Notes: generated from the letters alone by a model not told the origin. DNA of 64,000 bases from Parapristionchus giblindavisi (GCA_943737045.1 CALSFV010000662.1:62001-126000); one strand, 5' to 3'. Shown: positions 13,978-26,862, counted from the first letter of the stretch. Numbers and translations are program-made.

Positions 13978-15970
13978 CTATGCACTCGTTTCTGTTACTG
14001 TACTAATGGTATCAAGATCTTTCTTTGGTTTTCTTAGTTCAACTGGAACTAATCGTCTGTATGCAACAATCCAAGTTGCAACTGTCAATAATAGAAGGGC
14101 TATATTAATAGCCCATGTGGCTTGTGGTCCCCAATGGGAGAAAGTTGATGACATAATCAATGGTCCGAGTATACGAGCTATACTTCCAACTGCTTGATTC
14201 ACACCTTGCATTGTTCCCTATAATGGATCGATAATATATTGAACAATCAATATATTCTGTCCAACCTGTGGTCCATTTCCAAGTACTCGACTGTATAGTG
14301 CTTGGAGTGAGTTATTCAGCATTGGAATGGCAATACCGTATATTAGAGCATATGCTGAGTAGTACAACCACAAATTAAGTGGCGGTAACATCTCACACCA
14401 TTCCCAATTGTGTGTTCCTGTAATATAATCCATTGGAATATGGTAATGTCTATTCATATTTACGTACCATTTCCAATGAATCTTGTACAATCAACATTTC
14501 CTGGTAGGAAAGGCCATGGCATTGTGACTGAATAGAATGCAAGAAGACCAACTATGGCGATCATGCAATTGCTTCTTTCACTCACCCTATAATGAATCAT
14601 ATTCATTATGTTATGCTTGATAGTGATATTGTATCGTACCATTTGGTGTAATTAGTGAATGCATATATGAGAAAGTTGGCAATAGTTAATCCTCCAACAA
14701 TAGTTTGTGTGTATGTATTCATTTGTAATGCATCAGCATTAGTGAAGTTAAACATGATCTCTGTGAATGGAGCTCCAATACTGTAATGGGCGTGTCATTC
14801 CATGATTGGTTCTTCATGAATACCTCTCTACATTTGATGTGGCTAACATTCGAATTGCACGTGTTCCCATACATATAATAACAGCTAATAGATCCATTCT
14901 CAATACGATCTTTGGTGGAGGTGGAACTATTGTTTCCATATCATCCTAAATATTATTACACTTTAATTGGCCAAACATACAGTATATGTACATACGTTTT
15001 CACAATAGTCCATCTTAATGATATTAGCTCTCGATGTAATAGTCGGTACGACCTTGTGCTCAGATTTGGGTTCCAGCTCATCATCAAGATAGAAGTGCAC
15101 ATATGGAACACTCAAATATAGGCTATTGGATTACTGTAGATTGATTGAGTAATGACTCACGTTGCTATATTGATGATAAGAGCAAGGATAGCTGGTGCTG
15201 TGTATTGAGAGATATTCATTAATCCAAAATCAAATCCATCAGGACCCATCCAATTGAATCCTAATTGTACAGCAGGACCAATAGTAAGTCCAACTAAAGC
15301 AGCACCTCCTGATGATGCTAATGCCCTTGCTCTATCTCTTCCCATACTATTATATGCTACCAAAGCTCGAAAACAACCACGATTGCCTTGAATGATGATA
15401 ATGATTGATTGGTTGGTGTTGATAGGAAAGTGGGATAGACAAACCTGATCCAGCGCCAGACATAAAACGGGAGATTATGATCGCATATGGAATCAATGGT
15501 ACACTTATACTACCCAATAGAAGATACAGAACATTTCCTAATGCAGACATTCCAATCGATAAATATACAGGAGGAAGAATACGTCCCACTCTGTAACAAA
15601 CAGTATTATCAATCAACAATGAACAAGTATGAATATTTACTTATTGGACCAGTATCCAAATACAGGTGCAGCTAATGCTTCTCCTACTCCTGATATCGCC
15701 ATTATTATACCAACAAATGTGGTTCCCAGTGTCGGGTCAATCTAAAACGAAAAAAATCAATGCGAATCAATTGATCGATCGATAATTATCCGAATTACTT
15801 TTTGTAGATAAGGCCAGAAACTCCACATGTAGAACGAAAATTGTAATGAATCGACAAATGTGAATATTGAGATAACATGTACATTCTTCCAATAGGTCGT
15901 ACCCTCCATTTCTTCGTACTGAAATTGATAAAAATAGTACTAAATCAGTAAGCCAATAACTTACAGACAT
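13978..15970 (-). CDS. MFSD8: MFSD8 (CLN7)-like major facilitator transporter
   Basis: Reading the minus strand from the ATG at 15970, eleven short exons join into a multi-pass membrane protein of about 450 residues. They run from YEEMEGTTYWKNVHVISIF through IDPTLGTTFVGIIMAISG, VGRILPPVYLSIGMSALGN, MSGAGSGNRGCFRALVAYNS, GRDRARALASSGGAALVGLT, IGPAVQLGFNWMGPDGFDFG and PPPKIVLRMDLLAVIICMGT, ending GTMQGVNQAVGSIARILGPL and a cytoplasmic tail. The MSGAGS-GN-R segment, the R-x-R-A-loop followed by LTIGPA, and the GTMQG...SIARILGP stretch match the MFSD8 family, which sits in lysosomal membranes. The length is slightly under the human protein (about 520). The first exon encodes only Met-Ser, so the start is less certain than the rest. 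Confidence 0.8.
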
Positions 15971-17373
15971 GGTGGTACTACTTTCAGAAAAAAAATAAAA
16001 GCGGTTAAGAAAATGTGTGGCCGAATGGTTAGTAAAAAAGGGTTGAATGAAAGATAGAACCGAACCTTTACCATGGCGAATGAAATAGATCTTGAATGTT
16101 CAACTAACGATATCACCTATCTCTATCTCTATCACTTATCACCATCATCTAACGCCTTTTCAGTCACTTATATACTGTGCGTCCATTCAACCAATATAAT
16201 CTTACGATCTACTTCGAAACTTTTAGGGAGTTCTCTCATTTGCCCAACCATTGAGTTAAAAGATTTTTTTCGGTATAAAGTGTGAGTATTATGATAAGGT
16301 TGATAGGTTCGATATAGATATGCTAGTTGGATGTAGGGTAGAATTGATTAGAGGTAGAAATATGTGTTAGCAATAGAGAAGTTAATAGACTAGTTATGAG
16401 TTTAGTAAAAGTGAGAAGAGTTATGAACACATTCAATAGACTCTTTTATTGTTATATTGAATGTTGTCATTGATTGGGTGACAATTAGGTTAGAGAGACA
16501 AGATAATTATAATAATATGGATGTGAATGATAGAAGGTTTGTTGGTATGAATGACTCTTTTATATCCAACATGGTTTAGTGGGAGGGATTCATATGGTTT
16601 AACTCTATCATTATTGGTCTCAATACGGTCCTCATTTGATTCTTTGTGTTCATTATTCCCTTTGGTAGAATAGATAGACACCCTTTCATATAATCCGTAT
16701 GACTCATATTCTCTCTACTTCTTCTATACTATTCTATATATTCATTCTATCTCTATTCATAACTCCATTCTAGTCATTCATATATCAATATCATTTATTT
16801 ATCTCAGATGGAACAGTCATGGAGCACATGTCTTCCAGTCGATGTCATTTAGGTATACGGTATTCAAATGTTTTCTATTTATTCTTTCATCAATAAGAGC
16901 TTACGAGTTGTTGATATGTAGGAAAAAATTATCATAATGATCGGTAGTTGATCTATTTCTATGAATTCATAATACATATTATGTTTAATATGCAAAACAC
17001 TGTTCAGGAATAAATTAAATTATCATATGTAATTCACTTATAGTGATATCACTTTTTCTTGGATTATCTTGGTTTAATTAAATTGTTTTTATGTACATTC
17101 TTTAATTTTATTTCAAAGAAATATTGACGTTAGGAAACGATTAATATTTAATAATTAATTAGACAATTGAAAGCCGTGGTGTGGATACAGTACTTCTGTG
17201 GTTGATATGAGAAACGTCGATAATTTGAGTGCACTCTCTTGAGCCATGCATGCATGCCCTTTTGTGTGCACACTTGTGCTCTGTTTCTTTGTCTTCCCCG
17301 TCCTAGGAAGTGGTTGTATTATCTTTATAATTGTTCCATGTTATCAATTGGTGATTATAGATTGTGTTTTATA
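15971..17373. other. divergent intergenic region, about 1.4 kb
   Basis: It separates the minus-strand transporter start from the plus-strand SLAIN-like start. A few open frames of 60-70 codons exist on both strands but lack splice context and resemble translated AT-rich sequence. No repeat or RNA gene is seen. It should hold promoters for both genes. Confidence 0.5.
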
Positions 17374-20300
17374 ATGGATGATGATGATGAGACATGGTTA
17401 ACTCCTGGATTGTCAAGTACAAAAGGAACTCAAAGTGATGTTGATTCATGGTTGAATACATCTTCATCTATTGATTTCGCTGTACGATCAGCATTATCTC
17501 GAAAGTTGAGAACATATACGGAAAAGAAAGGTTGGAATAGATTAGAATGAATAGTTTATTGTATTAGAGTGATTTGTGGTGTGTGGGTGAATGAATGCAT
17601 GAGCTTCATTACTATAGTTAACTTGTCTTCATTCACATCATTCTATTGCTTATTGCCTTGATTGATCCCTTCACTCACTACTTATCCTCCATCACTATAC
17701 TACTCTTCTGATTGAGAGTAGTCACTTGGCACAGCTGACTCTTTCCATTCCTTGTATTCATTATCTAGCTCGTCGTCGCCAACTTCGTTCAGCTTCAACA
17801 GTATCATTAGAATCAGTATCAGAAGAAACACTAAAGACAAGTGTGGAAGAAGGAGGAATAGATCAAGAAGATAGTTGTATTGTATCATCATTCAATCCAT
17901 TCTGTACTTCATCACCAATGATGGATGAAGATCTTATATCGACTCAATCATTGGATGTATCATCGATCAATAAGAGTGGACCAATTGAAATGGATGAATT
18001 CAATCGATTAGAAGATGAAGTTATCAATCTATCTCTTCATCATAATCATTCATTTGAAGAGGATGAAGATGAATTCTATGATGCTGAATCTGATTTTGAT
18101 GAAGAAAAGGAAGAAGATATAGATACAGTTGGTGAGTGTTGTTGTATATCTATATGATTATCAATCCCTAGCTTTGCTTCATCTTCACTTCAATTACTCA
18201 AATTCATGGTATTAGTAGTTGTTGTGATAATGTGTTTTGTGGGGTGAAATATTATTTGAATAAGTGTCGTTTCATAATAGTGTCAATTTAATATTAAGTG
18301 GTTTTGTGCACGTCAAAAGCATCCATATTCAGTGAAGAAAAGCATGAACAATATTGACTATGCGAGATGTACACTTTGCATCATTCGTACCACACATAAG
18401 CATATATCATAAGATGTTTCTAATTGGTAATTGATTTTATTATAGTATCGAATGTTCGATCTAAAGAACTAGAAAGTGTGAATGAAGAACCATTGATTGT
18501 TAATAGATCTAGACAACAGGTATGAACTCTTTAACTATTAGTCTATACTCTTTACTATCTATTTATATACTATGAATGAATTGATGATGTATATATTGTA
18601 GAGTCAATTAATAATAACTCCTCGATCGGCATCAGTATCTCCTCGTACTCCAAAAACATCTTCCTCTTCATTATATGCTTCTGTACATTCATCTCCTCAT
18701 CCTACAGTACCTTTTTATCTTTTTTTTAAAATGGTTTTGTAGAGATTAAAAGGTCATTTGCACAATGATCTCAATGTCAGTAGAAGAGAAAAATAGTTGA
18801 TAGATAGTATGGGAAAGATCATACATCACACTATCTGAGAAAATTCAACAACTGGTACATTTTTTGGTATCGACGAAAAATGGATTTTTTTGTTTTATGT
18901 ATGATAATTACAGGCTCCATGAGTGAAGTTCACTGGTACTTGGAAATTCCTTCCAATTGAAAATTCGCTTCAGGGGGTGACCACACAACGATTTGGCGCC
19001 TTTTCCTAAAAGGTTTATTTCGAATCCAATCGATTCGCGAGTGGGTGCAGTCGACTCCTTGGCTAATTCTAAGAAACTATTGTCAAGGAGAGTTTTTTGA
19101 TCAACGGTCAACGAAGGCTGGAAATGATAATTTTAGGGAAAAAAATTTACATTAAATTAATTCTCACTATTTTCTCATAGCCCAGGTAATTTCTTTATTT
19201 GCTCAATATCTTCTACACATTATATTACACCTTTAGTTTAAAATTGATATTTTTTAAAAAAGGTGAAATTTGTAAACGAATCGTTTTTGTAACGACAAAC
19301 TGAATTGTGGTGTGCTCCTACAGTAATCCCTAATTAGTTAATTTGGTTTTTTCGCTAGTTTTAAGCATATTTTCTGCGCTTTTCTTTACAATGTTGGATG
19401 TATATGATTATTCTGCACCATCGGAGGGCAACTGCACGGTATATGTTTTAGTTACATTACTGATCGTACTTGTACTGTAAATTTTACTCACTTTCGTATC
19501 CGAACCAGCTTGCGAACTTGTTACCATAGTCATGTCATTCCGTACTTTTTCTTCTCGGTTTTATAGACTGATCAGAGAATTTTAGAGAACACGTAAATTA
19601 TAGTACACGTACAGTACAAGTACGATCAGTAATGTAATCACCAGATATACCGTGCAGTTGCACTCCGATGGTGCAGAATAATCATATACCTCTAACATTG
19701 TAAAGAAAAGCGCTGAATATATGCTTAAAACTAGCGAAAAAACAAATTAGTAACTGATTAGGGATTACTGTAGGAGCACACCACAATTCAGTTTGTCGTT
19801 ACAAAAACGATTCGATTACAAATTTCACCTTTTTTAGAAATTATCAATTTTAAACTAAAGGTGTAATATAATGTGTAGAAGATATTGAGCAAATAAAAAA
19901 ATTACCTCGGCTATGGGAAAAAAAATAGTGAGAATTAATTTAATGTAAATTTTTTTCCGAAAATTCCCATTTCCAGCCTTCGTTGACCGTTGATCAAAAA
20001 ACTCTCCTTGACAATAGTTTCTTAGAATTAGCCAAGGAGTCGACTGCACCCACTCACGAATCGATTGGATTCGAAATAAACCTTTTAGGAAAAGGCGCCA
20101 AATCGTTGTGTGGTCACCCCCTGAAGCGAATTTTCAATTGGAAGGAATTTCCAAGTACCAGTGAACTTCACTCATGGAGCCTGTAATTATCATACATAAA
20201 ACAAAAAAATCCATTTTTCGTCGATACCGCACCTATGTGCATTTTCTAAGACATAGTGTTATACGAGATCAATTTATCTTATAATTTATCTCACTCATCA

Positions 20301-23300
20301 TTTTTTTCTGTAAAAAAAATGAAAGGATGGTGAGTGTAACTTAACTGTTTTCAAATGTTATAAACAATGATCAAAATACGTTGTGTTAGTTGGTTTTGGT
20401 GTTAACTGCATTTTGCAAGATTTAATATAGAAAAGGGTTGAATGTTTCGGCTATTTAAATTAATAATATAATATTAATAGATGTACAGGTATAGGTTTGC
20501 ATGCACTTTAAATGCAAAATTTTAAAAAAAACTGACCTGTAGCTAACAATGCGCTATATGGTGTTTGTATATATAGGGACCGCATTGTGATAATTTCGAA
20601 AGTACAGTAAAATTATATTTTTATCATTTTTCGACGTAATCGATGATGCCGATTCTAATGGAAAACAAGAATAAACACAAAAATAAATTTTAATAATAGA
20701 AAACTGTGCTTAATTAATAGTCGCTTATGTTAGGAAAACTATAGTATATCACGTTGGAGTTGTGTCATGCGGTGGGTCACGTGATATATTTATTCTGTCG
20801 AAAATCGATTAGTTGATTATTTTTTGCATTTTAACGCTTTCCATAGTGTAAAGATATTGTTCAGACCATCATAAAACAACAACAGACGCTTTCTTCATTA
20901 AATAAATGCTTTATTTCACAAAAATCATCGTAATGGTCGACTTCGTATCGCAGCATGTTTCTCAAATTCCACAACCGATACAGCATCAAACGTGATACCA
21001 GGTTGAAGCCTAGTACCTGACGGTTCGAATGCTGAATTGCTCGTGATTGGTACACTTCAAAAATTGAGGAAATATCGATCATAAATACAAAAGATTAGCG
21101 AAAAAAACGGAATCGACTTCGTTTAGAGGCATTTATGGACAAGTTACACAGCCTACCCAACATCAACCATAATATTAAGAGGAAGACTAGGGCTAGGAGA
21201 AACGTATAATATATAGGTTGTTCATAATGGAGTTCAATAATAGAAGATATAGCGAAAATAAGTGGAAGAAATTTGCGAAAAAAGGGGAATCGACTTCGTT
21301 TAGAGGCATTTATGGACCACTTACACAGCCTACCCAGCATCAACCATAATATTAAGAGGAAGACTAGGGTCAGGAGAAACGTATAATATATAGGTTGTTC
21401 ATAATGGAGTTCAATAATAGAAGATATAGCGAAAATAAGTGGAAGAAATTTGCGGAAAACGGGGAATCAACGGCATTTCGAGGTCTACACAAACTATATA
21501 GCGTCAAACGTAGTACTATGATGAAGCCTGTTTCAGGCGCATCGAGATATGTGTAAATCGCAGTAAATTTATCTATAAAATTAAGAAAGATTGGGTCAAA
21601 ACAAAAAATAGTTAGAAATAAATTTGGAACCGCATCCGTGAAATAGGCATCCATACAAAAACACAGAAAGAACCACACGCTGCTCTTGCTATGTATATAA
21701 TATGTTTTTTTTAGATAAATTCAAGTCGTGTAGAGAAGATATCAAATGATATAACAAGCACTCCCGTTAATAGAAGAATATCAAATGATAAACCTAAGGT
21801 GAGGTGTTTTGTGTTGTGCTCAGATGTTATTAATGAAGAGTTGAATGAATACTTTGACCTATTGTCTAAGTGTTCCATTAGAATGGATATTTGATGAATA
21901 CGGTTTGATCTTTGTATAGAATGGATCGAAAGTATCATAGAGATAGATATAGATAGTGTGGGTGTTAGATTGATCTTCTATCACGATATCTGTTACACTC
22001 TTACTATCTTAGTCACATGAGAGTAGTTTGATGATAATGATTGTATAGTTACAGAATGGAATGTCTGTATCAATGCATATTCCAAGTAATCATATTCCTC
22101 CATCACGAATGAATGGAAGAATCATATCACCATCACAAAGAATCATTCCTATTTCTAATAATGATAAAGGAAAGAAAGTTAATCTTCATGAAGATTTAGC
22201 TAGAATTCAAGATCTTGCTAGAGAACAAGAAGAAGGTAATAGCCACTTTTATTCTCTTATCCGTTTTATTGTGATAGTGGTGTTTAGTGTTATTAGGGTT
22301 ATTAAATAGTATAAATTAAGCATTACGTCGTGAAGTAATGGGAAGTTCATCTTCATCTCATAATGATATATCAATGAATGGAGATAACTCTACTGGTTTG
22401 TTTCATTTCATTTTTATCATTATGTCATGTGGTGATATTGGAAGTTGGAAGTAATTCTGTATTGTAATATCGTAGAATCCTAAATCTTCCATATAACATT
22501 ATATCAATCGATATAAAATAGATATTGTAATATAAATGGATGAATTGATTGTTTATTCAGATGGTCGACCTCTTCCCAATAGTAAATCTGTTGAATGTAT
22601 AAAGAAGACTGGAATTGCTGTATCTGTAAGCTATCTTTTTGGAAATAATGAAATGATATGGTTATGTGATTCAATAGAGCGTATTGTAAAATGTTTAATA
22701 TCCGTAGTTTAGCTGCCCAGCTTTAACTTTTTTTTCTTTTTTAATGTTAAAATTGATTGATTATTGATGTTTAATTCTTTGATACACATAGGTTACGGTA
22801 TTCAATTTAATGAATAGAGACATAAACTAGGTATAATATTCTATTGTGATAACGTGACTACTATTGGATATAGTTATATTGAACTTCCTTGTCTTCACTG
22901 ATACTATCGATACCATTTAACACTTGCTTCATTAGTAGTCTCAAAAGTTTTCTTAGTGAAACAGTTAAGATCAAATAATGTTATATTATAATTCTATCTG
23001 ATAGAATTATAATATAACATCATACATTGCCATACCCTCGCTGTGCGAGGATTGACCCACTATATAAAGCCAATTTTAGGCCACTTGATAAAAAAGGGAA
23101 GCTAAAAATGACGATTTTAAGCAAAAATAACGAATTTTGTGCATCAACCCACCCTATTTCGACAATTGACCCACTATATAAACATAGACGGCGAGGGTAC
23201 CGAAAATGTATGTTCTATCTAAATATATTATAATTGTAGCGTTTACCAACTCCATCTCGTCGTGTCATTCCTATTAGATCTCGTCCATCTACATTGAATT

Positions 23301-26145
23301 CTTCTAATTCTGTGTAAGTATTATCATTCATCTATTCATATTCTAATCAATATATCTATCTATCTATCTATATCTTTAGTACTCGTGGAACACAAACAGG
23401 TAGTTGTTTATTTCCAAATGTATTGATTATGTTATTATGAGTGATTATGATTAATATTGCTGATATTGATTGATCCTTATTTGATTGAGTGGAGATCTCT
23501 TCTATTCTATTAAAACGCATTCTCCCTAACAGCGGAGGGGTGTCTGTGGGGGCATGGCACAATGTTTCAAAATCATCCTAGGTGACTCATATTTGATGAT
23601 TGAAGTCCCTAGGGGCGGCATACACTTTAGCCAAAAAATTACCCAAATTATCGATTTTTGATTTACCAAAAGTCGAAAAATCAAAATGTGATTTCCATGG
23701 CATGTTATATACCATTCGATAGAGGATCGAAAGTTATATAAGAATACCAAGTTTCATAAGTTTTCATAACTCCATGTTCGAGAAAAATCCAATTATCCGA
23801 ATTTTGACAAGATTTTTTTGTTTTGATCTCATGGCTTACTATGTTACCATTATTTCCTTTTTTTTATATTTTTGATATGTTGTGTGAAAATGAATGGGCT
23901 ATCCGAATATCACACTTATTTGGACCTGCTACAAGGCAGTCATAGTGATATGAAGTGAAATCTAACCCCATTCTAACGCCCGAACGCCGACGCAGGTTCG
24001 AATCCGGGTCCGAGCTTAAATTTTTGCAAATTTTTTTTCGCCTCAAATATGATTTTAAATTATATTTTCATGTGATTCACCGTCTTTTCACTAATGTATT
24101 TTTTTTTATTCGATAAACCTTTATCGTACCACACTTGTGACATAGTTATACATACTCTGTAGCAATACGAAAAAAAATCAAACAAACCAATCGATAATCA
24201 AGCGAAAGTACGATGACAATACATCTTACTATTGAATGACACAAAAAGGGAATGAAACAAAGAGTAGATCATTGTCGACTTAGTATTGTACGAAATACTC
24301 ACACACTTTATCAGAAATACTAAAAAATCGTATTTCTGATACGAAATCAGAAAAATGCATGGGACGAGGGAAAATAACAGTTTTTCGACAGTGATACTTT
24401 TTTAAAATGCGTTTTTTAAATTATTTTCTGTTAAAAGAGGATAAATATACAATGAAACTCTAAAAATCACAAATGTTTAAAGAATTGTAGACGAAGATCA
24501 AAGATCAAAGCATAAAGATCAGAGACCAAAGTTCAGCAATAGAACATAAACTTTTCTAAACGTCTCTAACATATGTACGAGCTTTGAAAATAAGAGATTT
24601 CATCAAAAGAGGCGCAGGAACGAGAACTACGAGGGAGAGAAAGCGCAAATTTAAGCGCACCTGATGTAACCGAGTTTACCTTAGCAGAACGTTAGCTGTG
24701 GGTCTTAAAGTAATCAGAACTAAACCAAAATTAGGAGAATAAATATATGATACTACCTGCTGATGAACCATAGTTTTAGAAGACCTGCCCTTTGAACGGT
24801 AGGATCTCAAAATCAGTCCTTCCAAAAAAATTGCCATGAGGACGAATGAAGAGCTATGACTACCAAAGATATAACTGTGGATAAACATCACTCGCCATTT
24901 GCATTATTTTGGCCCAAATTGTTTGAACGTTAGCATATCTATAAGCTGAATTTTCAGTTTTGAGGCTCAAATTCGCAGCCCATTTACAGCTTGAAATCGG
25001 AGTCAACCCTGTGCCTCTTTTGATGTAATCTCTTATTTTCAAAGCACCTATATATTTTAGAGATGTTCAGAAAAGTTTTTATTATATTGCTGAAGTTTGG
25101 TCTCTGATCTTTATACTTTGATCTATGATCTTTGTAAGAAATTTTTCAAACAATTTGCGAAAACCGAGATGATAAGTTTCATTGTAAATTTATCTTCTTT
25201 TAATAGAAAATAGCAAAAAAATGCATTTTAAAGAAATACCACTGTCGAAAAACTGTTATTTTCCCTCGTCCCATGCATTTTTCTGATTTCGTATCAGAAA
25301 TACGATTTTTTAGTATTTCTGATAAAGTGTGTGAGTATTTCGCACAATACATTAGTGAAAAGACGGTGAATCACATGAAAATATAATTTAAAATCATATT
25401 TGAGGCGAAAAAAAATTTGCAAAAATTTAAGCTCGGACCCGGATTCGAACCTGCGTCGGCGTTCGGGCGTTAGAATGGGGTTAGATTTCACTTCATATCA
25501 CTATGACTGCCTTGTAGCAGGTCCAAATAAGTGTGATATTCGGATAGCCCATTCATTTTCACACAACATATCAAAAATTTAAAAAAAGGAAATAGTGGTA
25601 ACATAGTAAGCCATGAGATCAAAACAAAAAAATCTTGTCAAAATTCGGAAAATTGGATTTTTCTCGAACATGGAGTTATGAAAACTTATGAAACTTGGTA
25701 TTCTTATATAACTTTCGATCCTCTATCGAATGGTATATAACATGCCATGGAAATCACATTTTGATTTTTCGACTTTTGGTAAATCAAAAATCGATAATTT
25801 GGGTAATTTTTTGGCTAAAGTGTATGCCGCCCCTAGGGACTTCAATCATCAAATATGAGTCACCTAGGATGATTTTGAAACATTGTGCCATGCCCCCTCC
25901 GCTCTTATGTAGAACGCGTTTTAATTATCTATATTGTATTGTCGGCTTCAAAAAAATCAATATTATGGATGAATCAATCGATATTCTTAATTTCAGTGGG
26001 GGATATTCAACATCAAGGAGATCGGAAGAGATCACGAAGTCTGGATCAATTAATCGATCGGAGAATAAAATGGAATCCGATACAGAATGTTTCTAATGAT
26101 TACAGTACTCCTCATTCTAGATTATCTTTATCTTTTTATCATTAG
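17374..26145 (+). CDS. SLAIN-motif-like protein
   Basis: Nine or ten exons join in phase. Exon 1 (17374-17530) begins MDDDDETWLTPG and contains VRSALSRKLRTYTEKK. Exon 2 (17769 to about 18131) begins ARRRQLRSASTVSLESVS and is acidic at its end. Later exons carry SPRTPKTSSSSLYASVHSS, NGRIISPSQRIIPIS, HEDLARIQDLAREQEEALRR (22183 onward), RLPTPSRRVIPIRSRPS (23240) and KRSRSLDQLIDRR, ending at 26143-26145. The ETWL start, the SALSRKL segment, the D-L-x-x-(I/V)-Q-x-(L/M)-A-R-x-Q-E-E-x-L-R block and the basic Pro/Ser C-terminus resemble SLAIN1/2, which track microtubule plus ends with EB1 and ch-TOG. The identification rests on remembered motifs. The intron at 18707-22056 and the last intron at 23400-25996 each contain a giant palindrome, whereas the other introns are small. 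Confidence 0.6.
18866..20228. repeat. long inverted repeat 1 (about 1.36 kb), intronic
   Basis: The arms are about 18866-19478 and 19612-20228, around a spacer of roughly 130 nt. Positions in the two arms sum to about 39094, showing nearly gap-free mirror pairing. Identical 67-codon frames occur on opposite strands in the arms (18908-19111 minus, 19983-20186 plus) with one residue difference, so arm identity is high. The outer ends begin GGTATCGACG and finish CGTCGATACC. Weaker pairing seems to continue about 40 nt further out on both sides. No transposase is encoded. It is probably a non-autonomous foldback-type element or an inverted duplication. Confidence 0.9.
20890..21490. repeat. degenerate tandem repeat with a unit of about 177 bp
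   Basis: A block containing CGACTTCGTTTAGAGGCATT occurs near 21113 and again near 21290, about 177 bp apart. It is followed in both by the same CAACCATAATATTAAGAGGA and AGGTTGTTCATAATGGAG. A diverged third copy starts near 21465, and a fourth partial one (ACAGCATCAAACGTGATACC) near 20980. It lies in the same intron as inverted repeat 1. Confidence 0.8.
22979..23020. repeat. short perfect hairpin in a SLAIN-like gene intron
   Basis: TGTTATATTATAATTCTATC is mirrored by its reverse complement with almost no loop. It sits next to a GC-richer stretch in which GACCCACTATATAAA occurs twice (about 23050 and 23166), so it is probably part of a small inserted repeat. Confidence 0.8.
23506..25925. repeat. 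long inverted repeat 2 (about 2.4 kb), intronic
   Basis: The outer arms are about 23506-24090 and 25345-25925, with positions summing to about 49446. The inner arms continue at about 24290-24620 and 25010-25340, where positions sum to about 49630. The difference of about 186 means the left arm carries extra sequence at about 24096-24285 that the right arm lacks. Identical 60-codon frames on opposite strands (23864-24046 minus, 25400-25582 plus) show that the outer arms are nearly identical. The unpaired centre is roughly 24620-25010. It sits inside the last intron of the SLAIN-like gene. No transposase is encoded. Confidence 0.88.
23990..24018 (+). other. tRNA T-arm-like (B-box) word in inverted repeat 2
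   Basis: GGTTCGAATCC, a consensus RNA polymerase III B box, occurs inside GCAGGTTCGAATCCGGGTCC, and a T-run follows at about 24030. Its mirror copy is on the minus strand at about 25434-25462. The T-stem pairs only partly and no complete cloverleaf could be drawn upstream, so this looks like a tRNA-derived remnant and not a working tRNA. Confidence 0.5.
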
Positions 26146-26862
26146 ATCAATAGATCATTTATAGTTCTTTATCTAACTATTATATATAATAATATAATGT
26201 AATATAATTATACATTTGTAATCTCCTAATACCATATATGGGTATTCATTATAAGTCGTGACATGTACATTATTGCTTCCATTCATTCATTCATTCATTC
26301 ATTCAATATATACTCATATTCATTTGTGAAATTGTCACTCCTTCATTCATATAATCTCATTTTCATCCTTTCATGATTCATTTTTATTCATTCCGGTTTT
26401 ATAATGTTTCATTATGTTTACAAAGAGCTAAGAATAAGTGTGAGGTGAATAAGATATAGGCATTTGCTTTAACCTTTCAATTTATTTTCATCTTTTCTTT
26501 CTAATAAAGATTGACGCTTAGTGTCTACATCTTCGTTTTCTAATATGGAAAAGGAGAGGGAGAGAGTCTCCCCTCGTATAAAGGGAGAGGGAGAGATCCA
26601 AGAGGGAGAAAGGGCAATGAGGAGGCGTTAATGAGAAGATGGATGTGAATATCAATCCACAAGGGAATAGTAACTTGAGTTGATTCATAGATTGAATAGA
26701 AGAAGTTGATATGATGACTATATTGAATAGTTGAAAGGGGGAGGAGTAGAAGAAGAAAGAGAGTAAGACTACTTTCTCCCTCTAGGGCTTCCATTCCTTC
26801 TCTCTCCCTCTCCCTCTCATCTACTCTATCCTCTTCAATTGAAGAAGGAATTGAGATGGTAT
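26146..26862. other. intergenic region before the FRMPD-like gene
   Basis: It contains an (ATTC)n run near 26279-26305, a possible poly(A) signal AATAAA at 26503-26508 for the SLAIN-like gene, a purine-rich stretch near 26545-26610, and a short CTCCCT tract at about 26800-26819 just before the next gene. No coding frame is supported. Confidence 0.5.

Noticed and set aside
17239..17373. An upstream start for the SLAIN-like gene at 17239
   Set aside because: The extra residues have no coding character, and the ATG at 17374 gives the conserved-looking acidic ETWL start.
18908..20186. Paired 67-codon frames in inverted repeat 1
   Set aside because: Mirror copies on opposite strands with no signal, domain or splice context. 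A consequence of the palindrome.
23990..24018. A functional tRNA gene
   Set aside because: The B box is perfect, but the T-stem pairs poorly and no acceptor, D or anticodon arm could be drawn.
23526..26096. Frame starting MVFLYNFRSSIEWY in both arms of inverted repeat 2
   Set aside because: A duplicate by palindromy. The right-hand copy only appears longer because it runs toward the true last exon in a different frame.
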